Assembly: GCA_947628565.1 (NCBI GenBank)
Contig: CANRAH010000008.1
Coordinates: 1 to 64,000 of the forward strand
Reading direction: 5' to 3'
DNA from: an uncultured Bacilli bacterium
GTDB lineage: Bacteria > Bacillota_I > Bacilli_A > RF39 > UBA660
DNA length: 64,000 nucleotides
Shown: positions 1 through 8,825 of the stretch, in pieces
Numbering within the stretch: the first letter of the stretch is position 1
Layout: each line of letters begins with the position of its first letter
Position numbers and translations under genes: made by a program
The notes under the pieces: generated by a model
Told to the model about the DNA's origin: nothing
Database searches by the model: none
What the model saw: the letters and a program-made list of their open reading frames with translations, nothing else

Positions 1-45
1 TCTTTCTTTAAATATTTTACTATACTATTTATACTTTTTCAAGTA

Positions 46-420
46 TTATTTAAACTTATCTTTTAACCAAAAATATTTTTCAGTATCAAAATTACATACA
101 AATATATTTTTATTATATATATAAAATATACATAATATTTCTCTTAAATATTTATCATTATTTATAACACAACAACTTTTTCTTATTTCAAAATAATTAT
201 ATTTATCTAAATAAAATTTTAAATCATATTTTACCCTTATATAATGTTTTAAAGCATTTGTATCAAATAATTTGCAGATATTATAAAATAAACTCATCCC
301 ATAACTATAATTTTCTTTATGTATTGTTTTAAGTTTATAAAGTAATTCATATAAATACTCTTCATTGGTTTTAAAAAAATTATCTTTTATTATAAATAAA
401 TAATACATACTCATCACCAA
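46..420 (-). CDS. Small protein resembling SirA (sporulation inhibitor of replication)
   Basis: ORF 124 aa; N-term MYYLFIIKDNFF and C-term FVCNFDTEKYFWLKD resemble the SirA family layout (recalled from the family, not searched). Confidence 0.45.
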   Translation of the reverse strand: MVMSMYYLFIIKDNFFKTNEEYLYELLYKLKTIHKENYSYGMSLFYNICKLFDTNALKHYIRVKYDLKFYLDKYNYFEIRKSCCVINNDKYLREILCIFYIYNKNIFVCNFDTEKYFWLKDKFK

Positions 421-483
421 ACATATTATAAAATTATAATATGGTGAAACATGATGAATTTTGTCAAAATTAAATGGAGAATA

Positions 484-2862
484 TTATTCTCCATTTCTTA
501 GTTTAGCATTTAAGTTAGTTTCTACATCGTGAATTATTTTATCGAATACCAAAGTTACCTCTTCATCACTAAGAGTTCTTGTTGGATCTGCAAATGTAAG
601 TGAAAATGCAATAGATTTTTCATCTTCCTTAACTTTAGGTCCAACATATAAATCAAATATATCGATATCCTTAAGTAATCTTCCACCTGATTTTTTAATT
701 TGATTTATAAGTTCCTTAGCATCTATATTTTTATTTACTATAAAAGCTAAATCTCTTTTAACTTCAGGATATTTAGAAGATTCTTTAAATTTAATTGGTT
801 TTATTTGTTTATCATATATTTTACTCATAGATATTTCAGCTACATAAATCTCATCTTTTTTATAACTTGGATGAACTCTACCTATTATTCCTATAACCTC
901 TTTATCCAATTTTATTAAAGCACTCATACCTGGATGCATATCAGGTAATACTTCTTTTTCAAATTCATAACGATTTTGAAATCCTAAATAATCTAATAAA
1001 TTTTCAATTATACCTTTAATCAAGTAAAAATCACATTTAACTTTAGTATTTAACCAAGAATTTACAATATAATCTCCTTCAATAAGGATTGCAACCTTAC
1101 TTTCCTCTACATAATTTTTATCATATGTTTTAGATATTTCATATAACAATATATTATCTACATTACGAGCTTTATTATATTCATATACATTTATAAGTGA
1201 AGGTAATATGCTTGTTCTTACAACACTTTTATCCACACTCATAGGATTTGGAAGTATTATATTTTCTTTTTTATCGTAGCAAAATTTACTTGCCATATCA
1301 CTATTAGTTAAAGTATAAGTTTTAGTTTCATTTAATCCCAAACTTCTTAAACGTTTAGATATAAGCTTACGTATAAGCACATCTCCTACATAGACTCCTC
1401 TTCTAGTTGTTACTTTAGGAAGTGTTGAAACTAAATTATGATATCCATAAAGTCTTCCTATTTCTTCAGCTATATCATTTATATTAGGATCTATATCAAG
1501 TCTTCTTTTTGGTATATTAACTATAAATGTATCCTTATCTAATTTATAATCAAAATCAAGTCTTTTAAGTTCAGTCTTTACATCATCTAAAGAAAGTGTT
1601 ATACCTAATAAATTATTAATTTCCTCTGTTTTAAATTTTACAATTTTATCTTTTTTATCTACTTTATCATGCATTACTACACCACTTAAAACCTTAGCAT
1701 CGGCATATTTTTGAAGTAAGTAACATGCACGATTTATTGCTTTAATTGTATATTCATAATTAAGTCCTTTACCATATCTTATTGATGCTTCACTTTTTAA
1801 ATTCAAACGTGATGATGTATATCTGATACTTACTGAATCAAAAATTGCACTTTCGATTAAAATATCTTTAGTAGTTTCGTCTACATCAGTATTTTCTCCG
1901 CCCATAACACCAGCAATACAAACAGGCTTAACTGAATCAGTTATAACTATATCATTTTTAGTTAAAACTCTTTTATTACCATCAAGTGTAATAATTTCTT
2001 CATCATCTTTAGCCTCTCTAACAAGAATTTTATCACCTAATTTATTTTTATCGAAGAAATGAAGTGGTTGTCCATATTCAAGCATAACATAATTAGATAT
2101 ATCTACAACGTTATTGATTGGTCTCATTCCAGCTGAAATTAATCTTTTTTTAATAAATTCTGGTGATTCTTTAATTACTACATCCTTAACCATTTTAGCT
2201 GTGTAAAATGGGCATTTAGGTGTATCTACTTTTAAACTAATAAAATCATTTACATTATCTTTTATCTCTACATAAGAATCATCTGGTAAAGTTACCTTTT
2301 TATTTAGTATAGCTGCTATTTCATAAGCAAAGCCAATATGATAATAACAATCATTATTACGATGCTTATGAACATCAAGTTCATATAATGTATCATCTAA
2401 TCCTAAATATATATTAGCATCATCTCCAGGATTCAAATCGCTATTAACTTCTTCTATTCCCTTAGCATAATTTTCCTCTGTCTTTTCCTCTATTCCAAGC
2501 TCAAATAAAGCACATATCATACCATTTGATTCCTGTCCTCTAATTTTTCCTGCTTTAATTTCAAAATCGTCTTTAAGAACACATCCTGGAAGCGCTACTA
2601 TAACTTTTAATCCTTCCCTTACATTTGGTGCTCCACAAACAATTTGAATAGTTTCATTTCCAACATCAACCATACATATATTTAAATGATCGCTATCAGG
2701 ATGAGGAGTTACACTTAAAATTTTACCTATAACTAAATTTTCTATACGTTTAGAAACAACCCCTTCAACGTTTATACCAGCTTTTGTAATTTTTACTGCA
2801 AGTTCTTTTAAATCTTCACCAGTTAAATCTATATAATCTTTTACCCAATTTAAACTAATCAT
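484..2862 (-). CDS. pheT: Phenylalanyl-tRNA synthetase beta subunit
   Basis: Long ORF; start likely at MISLNWVKDYIDL rather than the upstream Met; tRNA-binding, B5 and FDX-ACB-like segments; follows pheS. Confidence 0.97.
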   Translation of the reverse strand: MISLNWVKDYIDLTGEDLKELAVKITKAGINVEGVVSKRIENLVIGKILSVTPHPDSDHLNICMVDVGNETIQIVCGAPNVREGLKVIVALPGCVLKDDFEIKAGKIRGQESNGMICALFELGIEEKTEENYAKGIEEVNSDLNPGDDANIYLGLDDTLYELDVHKHRNNDCYYHIGFAYEIAAILNKKVTLPDDSYVEIKDNVNDFISLKVDTPKCPFYTAKMVKDVVIKESPEFIKKRLISAGMRPINNVVDISNYVMLEYGQPLHFFDKNKLGDKILVREAKDDEEIITLDGNKRVLTKNDIVITDSVKPVCIAGVMGGENTDVDETTKDILIESAIFDSVSIRYTSSRLNLKSEASIRYGKGLNYEYTIKAINRACYLLQKYADAKVLSGVVMHDKVDKKDKIVKFKTEEINNLLGITLSLDDVKTELKRLDFDYKLDKDTFIVNIPKRRLDIDPNINDIAEEIGRLYGYHNLVSTLPKVTTRRGVYVGDVLIRKLISKRLRSLGLNETKTYTLTNSDMASKFCYDKKENIILPNPMSVDKSVVRTSILPSLINVYEYNKARNVDNILLYEISKTYDKNYVEESKVAILIEGDYIVNSWLNTKVKCDFYLIKGIIENLLDYLGFQNRYEFEKEVLPDMHPGMSALIKLDKEVIGIIGRVHPSYKKDEIYVAEISMSKIYDKQIKPIKFKESSKYPEVKRDLAFIVNKNIDAKELINQIKKSGGRLLKDIDIFDLYVGPKVKEDEKSIAFSLTFADPTRTLSDEEVTLVFDKIIHDVETNLNAKLRNGE

Positions 2863-2863
2863 C

Positions 2864-3901
2864 TTATACATCCCTTCTATCAAAATATTTTGACTCTCTT
2901 AAGTCAGTTTGATAAAATGTTCTAATATCGTTTATTCCATATTTTAGCATCGCAAGTCTTTCAGCACCAAATCCAAACGCAAATCCTGACCATACATTTG
3001 GATCATATCCACAATTTTTAAGTACATTAGGATGTACCATACCAGCACCACTTACAGTTATCCAACCAGTATTCTTACATAAAGAGCATCCTTTCCCTTT
3101 ACAAACGAAACAACTTATATCAGTCTCTACTGATGGTTCTGTAAATTGATAATAGCTTGGTCTAAATCTTGTTTCACAATTTTCACCAAATAATTTTTTA
3201 GCTATAACATCAAAAGTACCTTTTAAATCAGATAAACTAATATTTTTATCAACTAAAAGTCCCTCTATTTGCATAAATTGGTGAGAATGTGTTGCATCAT
3301 CCTGATCACGTCTATATGTCTTACCAGGACAAATCATACGAATTGGTTTATCTCCACCAGCACTTAACATAGTACGTGCTTGAACAGGTGATGTTTGACT
3401 TCTAAGTAAAATATTTTCATCTTCAATATAAAATGTATCTTGTGCATCACGTGCTGGATGACCTTTAGGTATATTTAAAAGCTCAAAATTATATTTATCC
3501 TCTTCTACTTCTGGGCCATCAACTACATCATATCCCATGGACATAAAAACTTCTTCTACTTCTTCTATAATATTTTCTAATATATTAGCAGATCCAATAG
3601 GTATTTTAGTTGAAGGAAGTGATATATCAATATTTTCACTTTCTAATTTTTTATTTAATTCTATTGTTTCTAATTCATTTAACCTATTATCAAAAGATTC
3701 ATTAAAGAAAGTTTTTGCTTTATTTACAAACATTCCATATTCTTTCTTATCTATAGCTTCTTTTATTCCTGATTGTAAAATAGTTATTACACCTTTCTTA
3801 CCTAAGTATTTTACTTTTAATTCATTTAAATCTTTGATATTTGAAACATTTTTAATATCATTTTCTATTTCACTTAACAATACATCAATTTTTTCTTTCA
3901 T
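2864..3901 (-). CDS. pheS: Phenylalanyl-tRNA synthetase alpha subunit
   Basis: ORF with class II aaRS motifs (THSHQFMQIEGL, FGFGAERLAML). Confidence 0.97.
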   Translation of the reverse strand: MKEKIDVLLSEIENDIKNVSNIKDLNELKVKYLGKKGVITILQSGIKEAIDKKEYGMFVNKAKTFFNESFDNRLNELETIELNKKLESENIDISLPSTKIPIGSANILENIIEEVEEVFMSMGYDVVDGPEVEEDKYNFELLNIPKGHPARDAQDTFYIEDENILLRSQTSPVQARTMLSAGGDKPIRMICPGKTYRRDQDDATHSHQFMQIEGLLVDKNISLSDLKGTFDVIAKKLFGENCETRFRPSYYQFTEPSVETDISCFVCKGKGCSLCKNTGWITVSGAGMVHPNVLKNCGYDPNVWSGFAFGFGAERLAMLKYGINDIRTFYQTDLRESKYFDRRDV

Positions 3902-3918
3902 AAATCCTCCTTTAAAAA

Positions 3919-4125
3919 AAACTATTATAATGTAGGGACGAATTACGCGGTACCACCCTACTTCATAATAGTATTATGCACTTTAGAAATTTAACGCATT
4001 TCATACGTTTACTATTAATAACACTAGAAAGTGAATTCATAAGAATTTATTTGAAGTTCGCACCAACCACTTCTTCTCTTTAAATAATTAGACTTATTAC
4101 TATTCTTTCATCATCGCTTTTATGT
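3919..4125 (-). promoter_or_regulatory. T-box leader of pheST
   Basis: Minus strand carries TAGGGTGGTACCGCGTAATTCGTCCCTAC (T-box), terminator stem ACTATTATGAAGTAGGG/CCCTACATTATAATAGT followed by U-tract, and GAATTCAC containing a UUC (Phe) specifier candidate. Confidence 0.93.
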
Positions 4126-4162
4126 GATAATTATATCATAATTTTTTTTAAAATAAAATATA

Positions 4163-4633
4163 TTATTTATACTTATATACATTTATTTTTACTTTTTTAC
4201 TCTTTAATTTATCAAGTATTTCCTTGCCTTCTAAAGAAGACTCAAAATAAATAAATTTAAGTTCAGATTTAATTTTATTAAAATCATATGAATTTATGTA
4301 TCCTAGCTTGTATTGATTTTTTAATTCTTTTATTTCTTCTTTATATCTATATTCTAAAAAACTAGGTAATATTGCTTTAATATTTTCATTTTTGTTTTTT
4401 AAATCACATAATAAAAATGGACAATTATATATAAGTTTTAATAATTTTTCTTTTTCATTTAAACCTTTCTTATTTCCATAATTATAATCTACTCTAGATA
4501 AATTTATTATATCTAAATCAGTTATAAAACCCGTTTGAAATTCGTAATCTATTAAAGTTCTCAATCTTTGAGTTTCAATTAACCTTTTATCATTTAATTT
4601 CATAATATCACCAACATTTAGATATTTTAACAT
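4163..4633 (-). CDS. Hypothetical protein
   Basis: ORF 156 aa, no motif recognised. Confidence 0.6.
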   Translation of the reverse strand: MLKYLNVGDIMKLNDKRLIETQRLRTLIDYEFQTGFITDLDIINLSRVDYNYGNKKGLNEKEKLLKLIYNCPFLLCDLKNKNENIKAILPSFLEYRYKEEIKELKNQYKLGYINSYDFNKIKSELKFIYFESSLEGKEILDKLKSKKVKINVYKYK

Positions 4634-4648
4634 AATAATAATTTAAAA

Positions 4649-5146
4649 TCAATATAATTCATATCCTAATTTAGAGCTATCACCATGTCCTGGATATATC
4701 ATTATTTCTTTATCATATGATTTCATTTTATTTAAACTATTCACCATATCTTTAATATTTCCACCTTCTAAATCAGTTCTTCCAATTGCTCCTTTAAAAA
4801 TAAAATCACCAGTAAACATTACTTTTTCATCTTTAAAATAAATTGTAATAGAATCTTCCTTATGACCAGGTGTATAAATTACATCAAAGTTAAATGAACC
4901 TATAGTATTTTCCCCTTCAATCAAATTATTTTTATCATATATTAAACAATCATCAAAATTATTTATAGCTCCTATGTGATCAAAATGATGATGAGTAATT
5001 ATAACTCCTTCTACTTCTTTATTATTAATTATTTTTTTTATTTTAACATAATCATCACCAGGATCTATTACTATACATTTATTATTTTTGCTTAATATGT
5101 AACAATTTGTATCAAGCTTACCTACTATAACTTTATTTATTTCCAT
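4649..5146 (-). CDS. MBL-fold metallo-hydrolase (glyoxalase II-like)
   Basis: THHHFDHIGA motif, TPGHKEDS, GDFIF; start likely at MEINKVIVG. Confidence 0.9.
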   Translation of the reverse strand: MEINKVIVGKLDTNCYILSKNNKCIVIDPGDDYVKIKKIINNKEVEGVIITHHHFDHIGAINNFDDCLIYDKNNLIEGENTIGSFNFDVIYTPGHKEDSITIYFKDEKVMFTGDFIFKGAIGRTDLEGGNIKDMVNSLNKMKSYDKEIMIYPGHGDSSKLGYELY

Positions 5147-5753
5147 CCAACACCTCTTTAACAGGTCCATATGTCTTCCTATATCCATCAATAAGCCCAT
5201 ATTTATTTATAGCCTCTATGTGCTTTTTAGTAGGATAACCTTTATTAGATTTAAAATCATACATAGGATATTTTTTATCTAATTCATACATTTGTCTATC
5301 ACGTGTTACCTTAGCAAGTACACTAGCTGCAGCAATAGTAATACTTTTAGCATCACCCTTTATTATTGGTAGACTTGGAATATCTAAATCAGGTAATGGC
5401 ATCGCATCTGTTAATACATAATCTAACTTTATTTGCTTTTTTACCTCACCAATAGCAATCATCATAGCTTTTCTACTTGCTTCATATATATTTATTTCAT
5501 CTATCTCACTAGGGCTTACTTCACCTATTCCATACGCTAAAGAATGTTTAATTATATAATCATAAAATTCATTTCTTTTTTTCTCGCTTAATTTTTTTGA
5601 ATCAGTAAGTCCTTCTAATTTAAAATCTTTGGATAATACACAACAAGCAGCTACAACATTTCCAATTAAAGGACCTCTTCCCACTTCATCAACACCACCT
5701 ATGAAATTATATCCCTCATTATATAATTCATTTTCATATTTATATAAATCCAT
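5133..5753 (-). CDS. rnhB: Ribonuclease HII
   Basis: GGVDEVGRGPLIGNVVAA, TDSKKLSEKKR, AAASVLAKVTRDRQM. Confidence 0.96.
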   Translation of the reverse strand: MDLYKYENELYNEGYNFIGGVDEVGRGPLIGNVVAACCVLSKDFKLEGLTDSKKLSEKKRNEFYDYIIKHSLAYGIGEVSPSEIDEINIYEASRKAMMIAIGEVKKQIKLDYVLTDAMPLPDLDIPSLPIIKGDAKSITIAAASVLAKVTRDRQMYELDKKYPMYDFKSNKGYPTKKHIEAINKYGLIDGYRKTYGPVKEVLDGNK

Positions 5754-5776
5754 AAAATCACCAATATAATTATATC

Positions 5777-5800
5777 AAAAAAAGACTATTTTAAATAGTC
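5777..5800 (-). terminator. Intrinsic terminator after 987-aa surface protein gene 1
   Basis: Minus: GACTATT-TAA-AATAGTC then TTTTTTT. Confidence 0.8.
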
Positions 5801-8763
5801 TAATTTGTTTCAAGAACACTTACATTACCTATAAAATTACCATCTGGTTTATATAATGTTCCCTTCTTTAAGTTTTCTAGAAAAGTGCTTTTACATTCAT
5901 ATCCATTTATACATTTTAAGTCATAATCATCATATTTAGTTGAATCATTATATTCTCTTATACTTTGTATATCTTTTTGAGTTAATAATATTTTATATTT
6001 CGCACTCTTTTCATCCTTATTCCTACTATTATTTGTCGTTTCCATTATATATTTTATTAATGGATTATTTGATTTAGTATTATCATATTTCATATTACCA
6101 TAATTATCAATTACCCATTTCGCATAATTTAAATCATCATTATTTATTAATCCATCCCTATTTAAATCATATTCAGATTTAAATTCCTCTGACTTTATAG
6201 GCAATTTTCTATATTCTTCATGATTTGCATTATGCTTAGTTAAAATATTATAATCATCATCGGTTATTTTACCATCTACATTTACATCTGCATTTAAAAT
6301 TTCTTGACAAGATAAATTATAATCTTCCCAACCATCTAAATATCTAGCCAGACGCGTTCCATCTAACCCATTAACCTTACCATCTAAATTAGTGTCTCCA
6401 TATACTGCATCTAATCCCGAAAAATTACATTCTGGATAATTTTCTTGTAATAATGTGTTGGCGATATTTTCTCCTTTTATGTAACTTGATAATATATCTA
6501 AATCCTTTTCGTTTTGGAATCCATCATTATTGTAATCAAAACTTAAACTTTGCCAGTTCCATCCAACAGTACGACCAGTTGCAAATCTTCCAGGAAATGG
6601 ACTGGATGTATCTATTATTCTATAAAGTAAATTTAATTCATCATTAGGAGTTGTAATTATCTTTTCAGATGAATAAATACATGTCCCTTTAGAATTTTCA
6701 ACAAGGTTATTTATTTTTCCCTTTTTTAGTTTACTTAAATCTATTTCAAATGGAATTGTTTTTTTACCTTGCGCATTTAACGGAGCAGCATAACCATAAC
6801 CTAACAATTTACAGTTATCACATGGACTATAATGAAGAATTCCTGATCCATTTTCAGCATATATAGCTTGTGCATTATAATTTGCTGTATATGTCTTTGT
6901 TAATTCATAATATCCATTTTTACTATATGTCTCCCAAGAACTAGAACTTAACTCAGGACTAATTATTCTATTATTTAAAGTATAATTACCTACATAACTA
7001 CTATAACTAGAATTTTGTTCATTTGTTACATACGATGATCCTGAATGATTTATCCAATTCGTTTGCGTTGTACCCGCTGAAAAATCTATTTTCAATTCTG
7101 GATATACATAACATTTCTTTGTAAGTTCTCCTGTTGATAATAAATTATTTCCTAAACTTTTATTTATTATCATCTGTCCTGCCTTATATTTACCATAATT
7201 TACAAATGCGTCAAAATCAATCGTACTTCCAAGCGAACTTTCATATGTATTTGATAATTTAAATTGAGTTCCACAAAATCCTATTTTTCCATCAAACGTT
7301 ATAGTCTCGCTATAGCAAGATAAATCTAATTCTGAAAAACTTCCTAATGAACTATAAGCACTCAAACATCCCTTAGATACTGACTTGTTACATGTTGTAT
7401 TGGCAGTACAAGCTTGTGTGCCATCTTTTATATTAAAATTAAGTAAATTATTATAACTATTATATTTATTTAAATATAAGCTTATTCTTCCACTCATCGT
7501 TTGACCATACTTATCAAAATCATATTCACATTCTGTTTTATTTACTATATTAATACTTTTTTGACCTTTTGAAATTGTATAACAAGTTGAATCTTTAACA
7601 TATCCACTTGGAGCAATTTCTTCTCTAATAGAATATGAATCATTTATACTTACATCACTTATCGTAAAACTACCATTTTGAGTAACATATTTAGTTGGCG
7701 TGCCTGAACAATTTTCGCTTTTATAAACATTAAATGTTGCTTGCCCACTTGTTATTTTTGTTCCATCCTTTTTAACTTTCGTTACTGTTATATCGTAATT
7801 TGATTCTCCTGGAGTAGGAATTGTAGTACTACCTGGGGGAGTATTTGCATTCGGAGGTGTTTTCCCTGGATCATTAGGAGTAGAACCTGGATTATTTGGC
7901 TGTGGATATATTTTGGTATATTTAAATATACCAACACCAGCACCACAAGTTTTACTTTTAGCACATTTAATTCTATTTGATGTATCGGAATTATCTATTT
8001 CGCTCATCAAATTTCCTGCCATGTATTCATCTTCATCTACAAATAAGGTATTCCAAACAAATCCAGGGTAGCCAAATCCAGGTTCTACTCCTAACGCATG
8101 CCATCCATAACAGCCATTAAATCCAGAAGATGTTGAACATGTAGCTGTTTTATCACCATCATAAGCACTGTAAAACTCATACATTGTACCTATTATATAC
8201 TCAATACTAATCATAGGCTCAACAACCACATAACAAGACTCGTCATTACCAATTCCACAAGGACTGTTTTGACTAATTCCTGCATCTTTTAATATTGCTT
8301 TGAAGTTTGCATAATTAGAATTCGTTAAAAATTCATCAATAGTCCAATGACTGTTAGTATATTCCCATAAAGAGTCCTTTTTATTATATGAATATAAAGT
8401 GCTGGAAATTCTTGCATTTGTTCCAATTTGTAAATCTACAAGTGACCTAGTAGGAACAGTACCACCTGATTTTACTTTTGATTCCATATATGTGGTAAAA
8501 AGATGCGATTCATGTTCTGGTTTATAATTCAATAAAATTACAGAAGAACCTACTTGATTAATACCATTTAATAAAGACACTTTTAATCCTATTATGTTAG
8601 TATTCCAATCACCTGAACCTCCACCACCGCTTGTAGTAGAATGCTTTGAACCATTTTTATCGGTCCAATCAAGTGCACTAACAACATAAATCCCCATTAC
8701 AGATACTGTTATTAATGTAATTAATATTGATACTAAAGATATAATTTTTTTATTTTTATTCAT
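5800..8763 (-). CDS. Secreted multidomain surface protein (divergent head, Pro-rich linker, Cna_B/SpaA-like domain, dockerin-type Ca-binding repeats), copy 1
   Basis: Signal-peptide-like N-term; YDITVTKVKKDGTKITSGQATFNVYK Cna_B-like; several DxNxDGxxxxxD loops. Confidence 0.8.
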   Translation of the reverse strand: MNKNKKIISLVSILITLITVSVMGIYVVSALDWTDKNGSKHSTTSGGGGSGDWNTNIIGLKVSLLNGINQVGSSVILLNYKPEHESHLFTTYMESKVKSGGTVPTRSLVDLQIGTNARISSTLYSYNKKDSLWEYTNSHWTIDEFLTNSNYANFKAILKDAGISQNSPCGIGNDESCYVVVEPMISIEYIIGTMYEFYSAYDGDKTATCSTSSGFNGCYGWHALGVEPGFGYPGFVWNTLFVDEDEYMAGNLMSEIDNSDTSNRIKCAKSKTCGAGVGIFKYTKIYPQPNNPGSTPNDPGKTPPNANTPPGSTTIPTPGESNYDITVTKVKKDGTKITSGQATFNVYKSENCSGTPTKYVTQNGSFTISDVSINDSYSIREEIAPSGYVKDSTCYTISKGQKSINIVNKTECEYDFDKYGQTMSGRISLYLNKYNSYNNLLNFNIKDGTQACTANTTCNKSVSKGCLSAYSSLGSFSELDLSCYSETITFDGKIGFCGTQFKLSNTYESSLGSTIDFDAFVNYGKYKAGQMIINKSLGNNLLSTGELTKKCYVYPELKIDFSAGTTQTNWINHSGSSYVTNEQNSSYSSYVGNYTLNNRIISPELSSSSWETYSKNGYYELTKTYTANYNAQAIYAENGSGILHYSPCDNCKLLGYGYAAPLNAQGKKTIPFEIDLSKLKKGKINNLVENSKGTCIYSSEKIITTPNDELNLLYRIIDTSSPFPGRFATGRTVGWNWQSLSFDYNNDGFQNEKDLDILSSYIKGENIANTLLQENYPECNFSGLDAVYGDTNLDGKVNGLDGTRLARYLDGWEDYNLSCQEILNADVNVDGKITDDDYNILTKHNANHEEYRKLPIKSEEFKSEYDLNRDGLINNDDLNYAKWVIDNYGNMKYDNTKSNNPLIKYIMETTNNSRNKDEKSAKYKILLTQKDIQSIREYNDSTKYDDYDLKCINGYECKSTFLENLKKGTLYKPDGNFIGNVSVLETN

Positions 8764-8805
8764 AATAATATCTCCTACCTTCTATCTATATAAATTATAA
8801 AAAAT

Positions 8806-8824
8806 AATTGACTAAATGTCAATT
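8806..8824 (-). terminator. Terminator-like inverted repeat AATTGAC-TAAAT-GTCAATT, also present at 11831-11849
   Basis: Same hairpin downstream of copy 2 and of the 82-aa ORF; T-rich on the minus strand after it. Confidence 0.7.
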
Positions 8825-8825
8825 A

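Noticed and set aside
3537-3935. Plus-strand ORF over pheS (and similar antisense ORFs, e.g. 9287-9664, 17854-18087, 35561-35818, 44913-45152)
   Set aside because: Lie opposite clear coding genes and have hydrophobic or biased composition typical of antisense frames in AT-rich DNA; no SD or domain support.
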